A DNA stretch of 64,000 bases from Amia ocellicauda (Eukaryota; Chordata; Actinopteri; Amiiformes; Amiidae): positions 49,990,318 through 50,054,317 of the forward strand of contig NC_089855.1 in the NCBI RefSeq assembly GCF_036373705.1, read 5' to 3'. The position numbers and the translations under genes were made by a program. The notes beneath the pieces are model-generated. The model saw only the letters and a list, made by a program, of their open reading frames with translations. It did no database searches and was not told where the DNA came from. This document shows, piece by piece, positions 29,642-42,005 of this stretch (positions within the stretch are counted from its first letter, which is position 1; each line of letters begins with the position of its first letter).

Positions 29642-30313
29642 TTATTTCCTTTTCTTTAGCACATACACTGCCGGCCAATCGGGCGGGCACAAACCTGTTC
29701 TGAGGCGAAAGTCTTCTGGGGTTTGTGCTTTTAAGTCCACAATCAAGTACCCGTAGGGTTTTTTGGTGGCATCCTCAAATGCCTCCAAAAAGAATTTGGT
29801 CTGGTTAGGGTACATTTGACGAGCCAAGACGGTGACCTGTAGTTTATCTCTGGGGTTTTTAAAAATAATTATATAATTGGCATTTAAATTAATAGTGCGG
29901 CTTTTTTTACCTTGAAAAAATAGATTTTTAACTAAATAAATAATACTTAAATTCCTATGATGAGTGTACTTTGTGAAAGCTTTTTCCACTTCACTGTTGT
30001 CACCGGCCTGCTCCATCAGGTCATCAAGGATCACTAGATTAGTTTGTCCGGGCGGGAACAGGTCATCGTCACACAACGAGGCGGGGAGACCTTGCACAAA
30101 TTTCAGATTATTTTTTTTTGATGCCAAATCATCGTAGAGAGGTTGCCAGCAAGAGTAACACCACACTATGTTGTCAAGAGCTTGGCACACGGTTGCGTCC
30201 ACATCTTCTATGATGTTCTTTATAAGATAGCTCTTACCCGAATTGGAGGGACCGGCTATAATACAGGAGAAAGGGTGTTGAAGTCTGTTATCAAAACCAC
30301 TGCTAATATCCAT
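29642..30313 (-). CDS. ATPase: FtsK/HerA-type packaging ATPase (copy B)
   Basis: The 223-residue motor should pump the element's DNA into the capsid, as the A32/FtsK-HerA ATPases of related viruses do. The Walker A motif GPSNSGKS is at residues 21-28 and Walker B LVILDDL at about 93-99. The later LNANYIIIFKNPRDK and the helix before ARQMYP fit the sensor region of the family. The short length without extra domains is usual for Polintons. The gene start overlaps the PolB region by 11 bases. Confidence 0.88.
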   Translation of the reverse strand: MDISSGFDNRLQHPFSCIIAGPSNSGKSYLIKNIIEDVDATVCQALDNIVWCYSCWQPLYDDLASKKNNLKFVQGLPASLCDDDLFPPGQTNLVILDDLMEQAGDNSEVEKAFTKYTHHRNLSIIYLVKNLFFQGKKSRTINLNANYIIIFKNPRDKLQVTVLARQMYPNQTKFFLEAFEDATKKPYGYLIVDLKAQTPEDFRLRTGLCPPDWPAVYVLKKRK

Positions 30314-33300
30314 AAGGCAGAGTGGTATAATCAGTCTTCAACACTCTTTTATTGTACACCACCCTGAACCGTTTGTTTAGTGATCTATTTTCCAATGTGT
30401 ACCCCTTTTTATTGCGATAGATCTGATTTCCGGCTGTAATAATCTCGCGAGGAGGCGCGTCTTTCTCGGTTACAAAACTTTGTACCAGGGTCGTCAGAGA
30501 CTTGATGTTAATGAGCTTGTTGTTACAATGGTTCAGAGTGAAACCCTTAACTTTCATACAGGTCTTACCCGCAGCCGTTCTGTATGCGTAAGTCTTAGGA
30601 CCCCCTGAAACAAACTCCACTATGTGGTCCTGAGGATCTAGCTCGCTCGTTAACTCCCCAAGGTAGTCCCCGAGGGGAGGGACCCAATCCCCTGGCCTGG
30701 TGACAAAGATTACAGAGTCAGTATCATGATAGAGCGTGCGTTCCTGCAGCTGATCCATTAAGTTGTACAGTTCAAGCCGGGCGTAAGCCGTGGTAAAAAC
30801 CGCTATGAAAACATTAACGTTTCCCTGTTTGGTGGGGAAATCTTTAGGGGCCCTCCACTGGACCTGTGCCACGTGGTCATTTAAGAATTGAAAGTGTGAT
30901 ACTGCATGTTGTTTGGAAAAGATAAATTCTATAAACTGTTCAGGGGTTTTAATCAAGGTTGTGTTTAGACGGTTATTTCTTTCCCCAAACTTACCCCACA
31001 GACTGTTTAAAATCAGTTTGGACATTTGTCTCTTGGCGGGGTTTACAGTTATGTTCCCCGGCTCTAGACGGATCCCTTCCTTTTCAAAATATTGCTGAAC
31101 GTACCGCTCTTTGGCAGTGGAGTCAACACACCATGAGGGATAGCCCGATGCCTCCTGTTTCCCTTTCAGATGGGTCATAATGTACTCAGCAAAAAGAGTA
31201 TCAGATTTTTCAGAAAAATGCCAAACCTCATACACCTTACCGACTCTGTAACCTTTCTCCACCGCCTTGTCAAGCTCAATGCTACACCAGACACCCGTCA
31301 GCGCTCTCTCGTCATCACTGTGCAGACAAGAGGTATTTTGATTTTCAGTTTCCACACACGTTCTACACAGAGGGAACATCAATTTTCCCGAACACCTGTA
31401 AGGCAACACGGGTAGGAACAGCTCACGAGGAGGGTACATGGTGACTTTGATCAAACCAAAGTACTGTCCGATTTCGAGAAAGTCACGATAAACAATGGTT
31501 GGATGCCCCACCGGGTACATTTTGGTCTTGTTGACATAAGGGTACAGACTGGTGAAATCATAGTAATCTACTCTCTCACCCTCCTTTACCTCATAATGTA
31601 AACAGAGGGCATTGGTACGACCCCCAAATAACGCATCCCTGGGCTCTAGACGTTCAGGAAAGTCCAAGGTTTCCATAAACCGTTGTACCCCCACATCCTG
31701 TTGCTTCAGGGTCGTCCACGCGTGTTCCCAAATCACCAGTACATTCAAACCATAGGTGTTTTTTAAAGTTTCAATTCGTTCCTGGAAATCATAGTACATA
31801 TCACCGCAGAGTTTTTGTGTTACGGGGTTAAAGGTGTTTGGGTCGAAGCACTGAGGACAGCCATGGTAAATACAACCAGCAAACTCATAAGCGGTACGCC
31901 GCCCGGACACGTCGCTAAAACCGTCTAAGTAGTAAGGACCCATTTTGACTTCCCCTTGATTTAAAGCATGTCTGATGAAGATGTTATCCCGGGCACTCAG
32001 ATATTCCAGCCACTGTATGGAGACAGTCGAAAAGTTCTTTTGTCTAGCACGATAGTTGTCAGAAGTGGTGTCCGCTGTAGTGTTTTTCTGCAAGAAATTG
32101 GATCGATACATTTTCATGCAGAGAGACGCTATGGTCACACTTTGCAAAGGGTCGAGACCCGACGTGTTGATAACCTCGGTGCGGAAACGCAAACAGGCTT
32201 CTTTAAGGATCACCACATCATTTTTACAATAAGCGGCCATCTCTTCTCGGAAATCAAAAACACCCCCCTTAACCGTATTGTACCATTTAAAGAATTCCTC
32301 CCTCTCATGAGACATCATAGTATCAACCCCATAATAAGAGGCGGGCGGGTAGGACCCTCGATAATTTTGAGTGTCCTTAGTATTAAAAAAATGGCAGAAC
32401 CAACCTTTCTTCTGAGCCTCAAAACCCAGAGCTTTAGGCAAAGCGCTCAATTTCATGGGGAGGAAATTTAACGAGTCTATGTAACGTTGGTTGAAAGCCT
32501 CGTCGGTGAAACACATGATCTTGCTACCCTGAGCTATTATTTTTGGGGTCACCCCATTTTCCACCAGATACTTCATCAATATGTAAGAATCATAACCCTT
32601 AGCATTGTGGGCAATAAATGTGTAATTGAGGTATTTTGGACCGCGATATCGCGTAAAGAAATCCCTGACACAACTCTCACCGCTAGCTGACCACTCACAA
32701 TCCAACATGTCAATACAGTGTATATAATTAGCAACATGGACCCCGTTTTCTTGCCGGCATTCAAAATCAAAAAAGACATACCGGTTGTGCGGCGGCTCCT
32801 TTTTAACCGGCTGAATAAAGCACTGGTGTTCAGACCCCGGGGTTAAATCCGCATTACAGATCCTACATCTCGGTTCCAGACATTTGTGTGGTTTAACCTC
32901 ATGAAAACGGTACTGGAGGCAACACTGCGGGCAATATTTAGTTTGATCACAATAACTCCGTTTTTTTAACCCCCTCAGCAGCGGCCCTCTGCACCTTATG
33001 TTCGGAAAAACAGAACGCGGAGAGACAAATCCTTAAGCAATCTTTACATCGGATGGTAGGGGCCAAACCCTTACGACATTGCGGATTGAAACAGACGTTA
33101 CAGTAACCGTCACAGCGGTGCTTAAGCTTATCATTGAAGGCCTTATAACACCAATGACAAACATACGAACAACCCAAAAAAGCCGTCAAACTCTTTATTC
33201 CAAAGTAATGACTATCACTTAGGAAGAGAAACAGTGTCTGTGTATGGGTTTCAGGATGTGTCTGAAATTTCACAAATACTTCCTTTACCTCACAACGGTA

Positions 33301-34341
33301 CCACACAACAATTTTTAAAGACAACAACTCCTCAAACATGGCAATGTCTGAAAAGGCAACCATCTGTTGAGAGTTTAAGCCGGCCCTCTGATAAAGCATT
33401 AAAGCCTCTTGCATAGCTTGGGGTTCAGGCATGTCGGGGGTGAGTAGTTTTATTAAACTGTAAGCAAAACAGAGCTTATTGTCCCCATTGGAACTCACCA
33501 CTAATTGCCTGAGCTTGTTCCTTATTATGTCGTTCTTCAAGCATTTCGACAGTCTTCTAAGCGCCCCACCCTCAGGGTTAGGAACCACATTCATTACCAG
33601 AGACAGACTTTCATCAGCTAAGATGGATGCGTTACTTTGCAATAACGCTTCGATTTTAGCCAGAAATTCATCAACATCTAAATTATCTCCACTCAGCATT
33701 ACAGATAGGTTGCTAAACAAATCATCCCCTCTGAGTTCTAACTGTACAACATCTCGAGGTCTGACCCTTTCAGCAACCTGTTCAAGCATGTTTTGCAAGG
33801 CCTCGTGTATGTTGACAAATATTTCTGCATAATTGTCACAATTTAAAAGTTCTGCAAAATTAAAACGCTGAATCATTTCAAAATTGTTATAGGCCGGTCT
33901 ATCTATAATCACGGGATCACTGGTACTTTTGGACACATCATCATTTTGAACAAAGCCTTCAACCCCTACATTCTCACAGAGCATGTCATCCACAGCCTTA
34001 TCAGTCTCAGAACCCTCCACATTCCGAACACCCCCACCGCTGACATCTACAAAACCCCCTTTTTGAGGAGGCTCATTTAAAGCCTGTAAAAGTCCTTCAA
34101 AGATATCCACCCGGTTAATGTCAAGACCCTCCTCTATAGTGACGGCTGCTTCTGCCGCCGTACTGTGTTCTAATTGTCTCAAATCATTTATAATAGGGGC
34201 AGAATTTGGTCGGGGTAGCGTCTCCAAAGCCTCCACCATTTCAAACAAATCGGGGTGAACTAGGGGTTGAACCTCTATAAGCGCTACCGTTGGGAGGTGG
34301 TTATTTAGATCATTGACCATCTGTAACAGGTCGGGGTTCAC
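30303..34341 (-). pseudogene. polB: Family B DNA polymerase region (copy B, broken about once)
   Basis: This is the counterpart of the intact polymerase frames at 4127 and 53917. The exonuclease and polymerase motifs described at 4127 are all present in order, but the gene is broken about once in this copy. Confidence 0.9.
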
Positions 34342-34541
34342 GGTAAGTCTGGTAATTCACATTCTATCGGTGGTGATTGGGGGTTATTTAAATCATTTAT
34401 CATTTGTAATAGTTCCTGGTTCATTGGGACATCAGAGGAGTTCACAACAGGGCCGAGGGTGTTCTCTCGGGAAGGTCTTTTTGGGGCCCTAACTTGTTCA
34501 TAATCCTTTAGTTTGTGAGTTCTTTTACCAAGTCCGGACAT
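34338..34541 (-). CDS. 67-codon frame upstream of polB (copy B)
   Basis: Same as 8161-8364. Confidence 0.4.
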   Translation of the reverse strand: MSGLGKRTHKLKDYEQVRAPKRPSRENTLGPVVNSSDVPMNQELLQMINDLNNPQSPPIECELPDLP

Positions 34542-34604
34542 TTTTTTTATTTTTTATTTTTCCAACAACCCACAATAGTAAGGCGTTTTGTATCTATTAA
34601 AACA

Positions 34605-36640
34605 TTAAATACGGTACAATTCGTTAGTAAGGGTATTAATAAGGGTGTTTTGGCTCTCTATCACAAGGTTTTGCCCCACTAACACAAGTCTTTGATTTAG
34701 TAACAAGGTATGTAGCAACTCATGCCGACCTTCAGGAAGTAGCTCCGGGGGATGGTGTCCTGGCTCAGCTGCAAAGGATGGTCGCTCCGGTAAATCTCGG
34801 TCGAAGGAGGCAGGGAGCGAGCGTATACTCACGGACGGAGACCAAGAAGGCCTTTGCGGTGACACCCTGGCCAATCGCGGTGTACTGTTCAGCGTTTCTG
34901 TAGCCAAGAAACGGGGCTGGGGGGACGATGTTGAAACCAGTCCGTCGTTGGGTGGTGTGTCAACCCTGACTGACGGCGACCCCTGAGGTTGTTGGTTGCC
35001 TGTATTTGTTCCGCCCGACAATGCGGCGGGCTGAATCTGGATTGTTGAATTACCCCCAGAAGGCTGTGGCCTGAGTAGATGTTGGGGGGTCTCCAAGACC
35101 ACCGTGGGGGATCCTCTCGGTGATCTCTCCGGGGAAGATGTTTGATCCCACTTAGACGGGGTAATTGTCCTCAATAGCTCATCCACAGAATGACTATCCC
35201 AAGAGTCTTGGGAAGAATAAAAATATACATTACATTTACATCTTTAAACGGCGACAGAAATCAAACTTAAAACAACATGTCCAGGACCTTCAAAACCTTT
35301 AGCTTTTTTAGACCTTTGAAAATAGGCTTAGACATTCACTACAACGCCTTATTATTTACAGACAATATATTTATTAGGACTTGATAATAAATGTAAAACA
35401 GAGAAGCCTCTGTAAATAAACTGTTTCTTAAATGTAATATTGTTAATAAAACACTTTTTATACACACACACACCACATTTCATTTTTAAACGAACCTTCC
35501 AAGTGTAAACGCTTCCTGATCCCGGGACTTCCTGTTTCACAAACGTTTTCACGATCTGTTTAAATATTAAATACAATGAACACCTTCAAGCCTTTTCCTA
35601 CAGCCACTTTAAAACAGAAGTATAATTGCGGGAGATAAGCCAAACAACTTACTAAAACCTTTCGGACAGCTTTACTTCCTAACCAGACGGTCGGGCAATC
35701 GGTCATTTCTAAACACATGCCCCAGAAACAAGCCTAGACCTGTCCGGACTTCTAAAGATCTTTCCCAGAACCCCCAAGACCTACAGGAAATGGGCACCCC
35801 TCGCTTAAATATTAGCCCTCAACGGGCAAACAAAACCCTTTTAAAAACATTAAAGTTTGAAAGATCTTACTTACCTCCAAAGAATAATCGTTTCTTATGT
35901 TTTTCAGCTGGTTTAGCTTTTTGCACTTCTGTGAAGGTAAGAGACATGTTTAACCTTTAACCACCCCGCTTTATAAAAAGCTTTAACCTCTTACAAGCGG
36001 CAGATATATACTCACCGCTATCAGATACAGGGGCTGACGGCCTTTCAGATTCTTGAAAGGTTACGGTTCTCGAAGGTAAAACTAAACAAGCCCTCGATGT
36101 GGAAGGCCTTTCGTTGTCTCGAACCACGTTTCTTAATACTGTTAGAAAGGATATTTTTTTAAATTAACAAAACGGGCCTCAAACATCTTACAGAAACGTT
36201 ATACAAACAAACAGGGGTTTAGTTCTTACCCGGTCGGCAGACAGCCTGTCTAGGGACAACCACTTCTCTTGGTTGATCCTCGGAGACATTAATCACAGGC
36301 CTTTCGATAGTTTCTGTGTAATTAAAGAGACCGCCATTAATATATATTAAAACGTTTTCATAACTCTAATGAGCCGCTTCAAAACACAACCACACACCCA
36401 TACATAAGAACCCTTGAGCGCAAACACAAAAATCTTACCGTCGTTGTTCCAGATGATCTCCTCAGCGTTGGGAATTAACTCCTGTTGACTGGCTGAAAAA
36501 TAATTTTACAGAACTTAAAACAGATGTTATAACCTTATTTACAATACATGCCCACAACCCGCTCTGAGTCAATGAAAATAATCTGAAGACTTACCTAAAA
36601 ACTCGTTTAAATCGAAGTCGTTGATGTTGTTTCCGGACAT
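34605..36640 (-). CDS. Multi-exon gene, six exon-like blocks (copy B)
   Basis: The blocks are 36595-36640 (ATG), 36439-36492, 36230-36313, 36016-36138, 35875-35928 and 34605-35206, with the same splice signals and phase as in copy A. The TATA-like word is at 36706-36713. Description at 8428. Confidence 0.65.
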
Positions 36641-36713
36641 TGTTGATCTTTAGGCTTAAATCGAAAGGTCAGTATGAGTCTGTCGAGCTGAAGACCAGAC
36701 CTTCATACTTATA

Positions 36714-38014
36714 CTGATGGCCGGATGCCGGATCTGCTTGTAAGGCATTGTTCTGGGCTGGCCTTTGTGCCGTCCTGTTACCAATTAACATATCAAAACC
36801 AACCAATAAAATGACCCTGCATCAATTTCAAATAGAAACCAAGATGGCGACGATCTCTCTCCTCTCTACTCTAAACTTTTATTAGAACCTTTTGGTCTCT
36901 CAAAAAAACATTTTTAAGCATCAAGACCTATAGTCAATAAACACTAAGAATATTTCAGGCCTTTATACGCGCTAAAAAACAACCTGAGCCAAGAAAATAA
37001 CTATAAAGATCTAAAATAAGTAGCGCTTTTACAGTGATTTTTTTTTTTTTTTAATAGCGATGCTTTGTTTGGTATTAAACAAGTCACAAACTACTCAGAA
37101 CAGCGTTTATCCCCACAAAAGAGATATTTGGGTTTATTTTACAAAGCTTATAAATTATATAGTTTAAAAGTATTCTGAATGTTTTGAGACCACACGCCAT
37201 GCCTACGTTTGTCTGAGCCCACCCCCGTCCCCCGTGGTGTGAGTGATTTAGCCTTGAGTGTTGTGATCTATTTAGCATTGAGTGATCAGTTGTTTTTATT
37301 TTTTAAATGATTCCTTATCATCAGGGATTGAGCCTGCTAAAATACCTTAAAAACATATCCTTATCTTAAGTCTAACTCTTATGAGCTTTAAGACCCTAGA
37401 ATGTATTTAAGTAAAACGAATGAACACATTATGTGTGAGATAAAATATAACCACAGCTTTTTTTTTTTTTTTTTTTTTTTTACAAAAACAATTAACCTAT
37501 ACCCACAAACACCCACACACACACACACCCTCTTTTTTTAAATTTTATTTTTAATTAAATTTGAGGGGAGAGACAGAGCCATATACATTGGGGTTAACAT
37601 AAGTACCCTATGCAAAACAGGAATTGTTAGGACCTGTGACCATTACAGACAACAGAACTTGTTGATCTTATAAAATGATTGGGCGAGAGAGAGAGATATA
37701 GAGACAGACAGAGACAGAGCCAGTGTGAATATGATAAACGCACTATTCAAAATGGCATTGTTAAGACCTGGGACCATTACAGACAACAGAACTTGTTGAT
37801 CTTATAAAATGCTTGGGCGAGAGAGACAGAGAGAGAGAGACAGACAGAGACAGAGACAGAGACAGTGTGAATATGATAAACGCACTATTCAAAATGGCAT
37901 TGTTAAGACCTGGGCCCCTTACATGTATATTTAAAAAAGACCCCCAACCACTACAGGAAGAGCCGACCCATTCACACTCTACAGTTGACCAACAAGAACA
38001 ACAAGAACAACCGG
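36714..38014. other. Gene-poor right end of copy B
   Basis: Same make-up as 10537-11705, with the YY1-like word at 36841-36851. A 134-bp unit (starts at 37631 and 37765) is present twice in tandem here, where copy A has it once. No gene is recognised. Confidence 0.6.
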
Positions 38015-38195
38015 TTATGGGTGGCCTTGTTGTTCAGGGTTTTAGGGGTGTACACTTTCTGACGGATATGACGTAGGAATAATTAAGGAAATAACTCTAA
38101 AATCACGCCCCCCAATTATGACGTAGGAATATTAATAAGCTTAGGGCATACGTCATAACAAAATAGGCCGCGCCCAAAAAACCCTACTATCTACT
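38015..38195. repeat. Right terminal inverted repeat, copy B
   Basis: 181 bp, inverted partner of 21611-21791. It ends in ACT and is followed by cctgtg (38196-38201). Confidence 0.94.
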
Positions 38196-38491
38196 CCTGT
38201 GTGGTGCATTTTCTCTCTCTCTATCTGTGATTAAATCCTTACTTATATACATATGTCCATGAACGTTTCTGGAGCTCATGTACATCACATCACACGACGG
38301 GCCGTGATCTTTTCGGTCACTTTGAAAGTTTTGCTCATGACAATCCTTTTCTATTGCGGCACGATGGCTGCCACCGAGGAAGGAAAGTCGTCCGCAGTTG
38401 GCTGCAAGCTTGCCTGAAGCGCAGGAAAGGACTTACTCGCGACGTGCCACTTAAAGACTGAAGAAGTGGGGGTCGGCCTCACCGAGAGCCC

Positions 38492-40398
38492 TGAGGATTA
38501 GCTCACGTGGTAGAGCGCTCGCTTAGCATTGTAGCGTTATGTTGGGTGTATTTGGATAAGAGCATTTGGGCTCTGAGCTGAAGCACTGATCTAAAGAAAA
38601 CCTCTCCCCCCCAAAGTTATCAGATTCCCTTAGCTCATCAGCTTGGAACTGGTTTGCATCAAAGTGACAGTTTTGGGGAGGATGGCACCAAGAAGAGGCC
38701 AAATAGTTTGGAATTCTGCTATGAGATGTCTGGAGAAAGGGGCCTGTAGGTGATAAAAACTCTTTGAAGTGGACGAGAGCCGAAATCCCGACATAGAGCT
38801 ACGAACCCAGGCCAACCGGCATTTCCAAAAGATGGCATGGATTGACATCAGTCATAAATCAAGCCCCCCTCCAATAGGACACTGGGGGCTGAAACCGAAA
38901 TCCAATCTCAAAAACTCAAGAACCAATCACCTCTTGATCTGACAGACTATAAGGAACAGCGGACAGTCTTTCTCGCTCTCTCTCACCTGAACCAGTAACT
39001 CGCTGCCACAGCTCAACATGTAGCTCTGTTGCCAGAACCGGAACCAGAAACCAACTAAGTCTTAGCCGGCAACAGAAGAGTTAAACTGGGAGAAGGAGAT
39101 TGAGCCGTACGAAGAATTCTTTTAAAGGACTTTATTAAATAAAGAACTTTACAGACTGCGCTGCCCGCCTGTGCCCACCTGATCAGTGGAGTTTTACAGC
39201 TGGACAATTGACTAAGTCGACTGTATACGAAAGTGTCAGTCATTTAAATAGCTATTTGAGTCTTAAGAAACTTGACCCTTGGAACAAACACGGCCCTGCT
39301 TTCCTCAAAGACTTTGTCTTCAAATAAGTACGGTGAGAGACCCTGCTTGCCAAGAAGATTTTGTGCACAACCTTGGAGCCTTCAAACCAGTGGAAAATCT
39401 GTTTGGAAACGACTCTACTTTCGCGAAACCCCAACTTCCAGGTGTATCGACTGAGTGGAAGTTCTTGGACAAAGCCGAACCGGGCTGCCTTTGTTCCAAA
39501 CCACACGGACCTCGTGCCATGTGCTGTTATCTGAGCCCGAAGCGAGAGAGGCCTCTCTGCGACGAAGTTCAGATAAGTTTAACAGTTTGGAGTTCATGAT
39601 TCATGACATTTGAGAAATCAATTAGAAATGTTAATCTGTGATTCATAACTCTAGAATGTGTAATATCATTTAGTTTTCTTAAATATAAATGTGTGTTGCA
39701 TTAAACTGTATTGTTGATAATTTTAGAAATAAAATCTGTCAACGCCGAGAAATATCTTCTCATTCCTGTTTAACTGTTTAGTCTGAAATTGACACAAGTT
39801 AATAGACATTAGATTATTGGTGGCCCTGCCTATCCTTAATCATTGAATAATAATCAGTTAAGGGAAATTGTGGTAACAAGTAATGATAGGATCTTTCTCG
39901 GCACCTAAACGTGAATGAGACTGATATATATATAACGAGAAGTTACCTGACATAAATACTAACCTGCGTAGTTATTTAATGTCTGACTAATAATACTAAC
40001 GAGAGACTCACCTTCGTCTTACTAACCGGTATTGTAGTCAATGTGTTTATAACCTTTTTAGTTTAACGATTTGTGTTATCATATGTGATCCCATGGTCTT
40101 TGATTTGGTCACGGAAGTGATTTGTCTTCGATTTGTTGATCTAGAGTTGAATTGTAATTAGTTTTTCCCTTTTGTATAATTAGTGTAGTGCTACATTTAG
40201 TCTTTGTTTTGAATACATTTGACAATTTATATCTTTGGAATTGGTGTCTGCGTCCAATTATTACAGAAATTGAGTTCTACAAGATTCCAGGATTCGTGAT
40301 AAGGTGATACTATAAATTCACTTCTTTAATTGAAATGTATAAGTGTACCTTACGCTACAGCATGCGAGAGGCAGCGGGATCGATGCCCGCATTCTCCA
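38492..40398 (+). pseudogene. tRNA-Ala(AGC) split by an LTR, unit 4
   Basis: Halves at 38492-38529 and 40360-40398, with GCAT duplicated in the anticodon loop. Confidence 0.9.
38530..40359 (+). mobile_element. Solo-LTR-like element, unit 4
   Basis: 1830 bp, same ends and signals as in unit 1. Confidence 0.72.
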
Positions 40399-41403
40399 AG
40401 GCCTCAGGCGCTCGTGCCCCGGTTTCGGGGGAGAGTCGCTCACTTTTCTTGCCGCAGACACAGGCGCAAGGCATTGCCTGTTTGCCGTAAGGTTATCAGA
40501 CACAACGCGCCGGCGACGGCTGCAGCATTAGCACGCCGGCTGGCCCTTCCGAAGTTCCCCAAAAACGACCGAGATGCCGCTTCGACGTCGTAACCCCAGG
40601 AACGACCGCAAAGGCACTCCAACCCTCAATCTTCCGATCCGAAGTCAGACCGAAGAGACTGTATGATGTTTTAGATTAAAGATAGTATGCAGACCGAGCA
40701 AGTTAGATTTATCGAGCTAGCAAACAGCCATTGAGGCACCTGTTCGGGACGTACCCTGTAGACATTCCTGTCAACGATAAAAGGATCAAACGGTGGAGAA
40801 AAAGCCCGCAGGATGTTTGTCAAAACTCTGTTTGTGGACTGAATGGCTTTCCCAGATTGGCAGGGACTGTTTTTGGTATTGACTGAGGGACAGTTGTAAA
40901 AGACAACCTCTCACCGGACCTCTAGCATACACCAAAGAAAGCCACCCCACCTCTCCCCTGGATCTCACAAAACACAATCCCCCCCGCCCCCAGGGAAGAC
41001 AGACCGCACTCGGACTCGACTTGCACCTTTTGATTGGATGAACGGCCGCAAACATTCTATGTCATTTTCTTTTAAAGCTTCACTCGTGCTTGTAAAAAAC
41101 TGAGGTCTCACTGAAAGAATGCCCTGACGTGGTTGCTTCCAAGCTAGCTGGTTTACAAAGTTCCTTTTCGCTTTAAGGGAAATAGGGGAATAATCTATCT
41201 GTAATCTGTCAACACAGGCACCTTCTTCTCCGTTAAGCCACGCGGTCACCACCAGGAAGGTGAACGCACCAGGCCGACCCGGAGTTTTCGCCAATTCGTC
41301 TCCAAGCCTCCCAAGAGGGAACATAAACAGGCCTTATTCGCAGACACAGGCCCTCACGCAGGGAGACCACCGCTTCACCGCCGCTGCCCCTGCCAAGGGC
41401 CCC

Positions 41404-41475
41404 AGGTCCCACCGAGACTTGAACTCAGATCGCTGGATTCAGAGTCCAGAGTGCTAACCATTACACCATGGAACC
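41404..41475 (-). tRNA. tRNA-Gln(CTG), unit 4
   Basis: As unit 1, with one T-stem base changed so that a G-C pair becomes a G-T wobble. Confidence 0.94.
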
Positions 41476-41610
41476 AAGCCCACTGCCCTCCTCTTGCCCG
41501 TGACGAAGGTTTCTGCTCTACGCACACGTCTCGCTCTGTCGCACGGCCAAGTCCAGAGTGAGCCAAGTTGCGCCCAGAGTGCTGCGTGTGGCGGGTCACT
41601 TCCGGAGCCG

Positions 41611-41682
41611 TCCCTGGTGGTCTAGTGGTCAGGATTCGGCGCTCTCACCGCCGCGACCCGGGTTCGATTCCTGGTCAGGGAA
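41611..41682 (+). tRNA. tRNA-Glu(CTC), unit 4
   Basis: As unit 1, with a wobble-compatible change in the T stem (CCTGG) and one change at the variable region. The TTTT terminator is kept downstream because no element is inserted here. Confidence 0.93.
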
Positions 41683-42005
41683 AGTGGATCTGTTGCTCTT
41701 CCCCTAGGACCTGTGTGGTGCATTTTCTCTCTCTCTATCTGTGATTAAATCCTTACTTATATACGTATGTCCATGAACGTTTCTGGAGCTCATGTAAATC
41801 ACATCACACGACGGGCCGTGATCTTTTCGGTCACTTTGAAAGTTTTGCTCATGACAATCCTTTTCTATTGCGGCACGATGGCTGCCACCGAGGAAGGAAA
41901 GTCGTCCGCAGTTGGCTGCAAGCTTGCCTGAAGCGCAGGAAAGGACTTACTCGCGACGTGCCACTTAAAGACTGAAGAAGTAGGGGTCGGCCTCACAGAG
42001 AGCCC

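Larger units (their letters stand above)
21611..38195 (+). mobile_element. Adintovirus-like Polinton, copy B (full length, broken)
   Basis: 16585 bp between 181-bp terminal inverted repeats with AGT...ACT ends and a 6-bp cctgtg duplication (21605-21610 and 38196-38201). It carries the diagnostic set: chromodomain integrase, PolB, double-jelly-roll capsid, penton, packaging ATPase and adenain protease. It is complete in layout, with about two breaks. The two terminal repeats differ at about one base, which points to a young insertion unless gene conversion has kept them alike. The near identity to A and C dates the amplification as recent. Confidence 0.95.

Noticed and set aside
21611-38195. 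A free adenovirus or adomavirus genome
   Set aside because: The chromodomain integrase, AGT...ACT terminal repeats and 6-bp target duplication in host tRNA DNA show an integrated Polinton/adintovirus.
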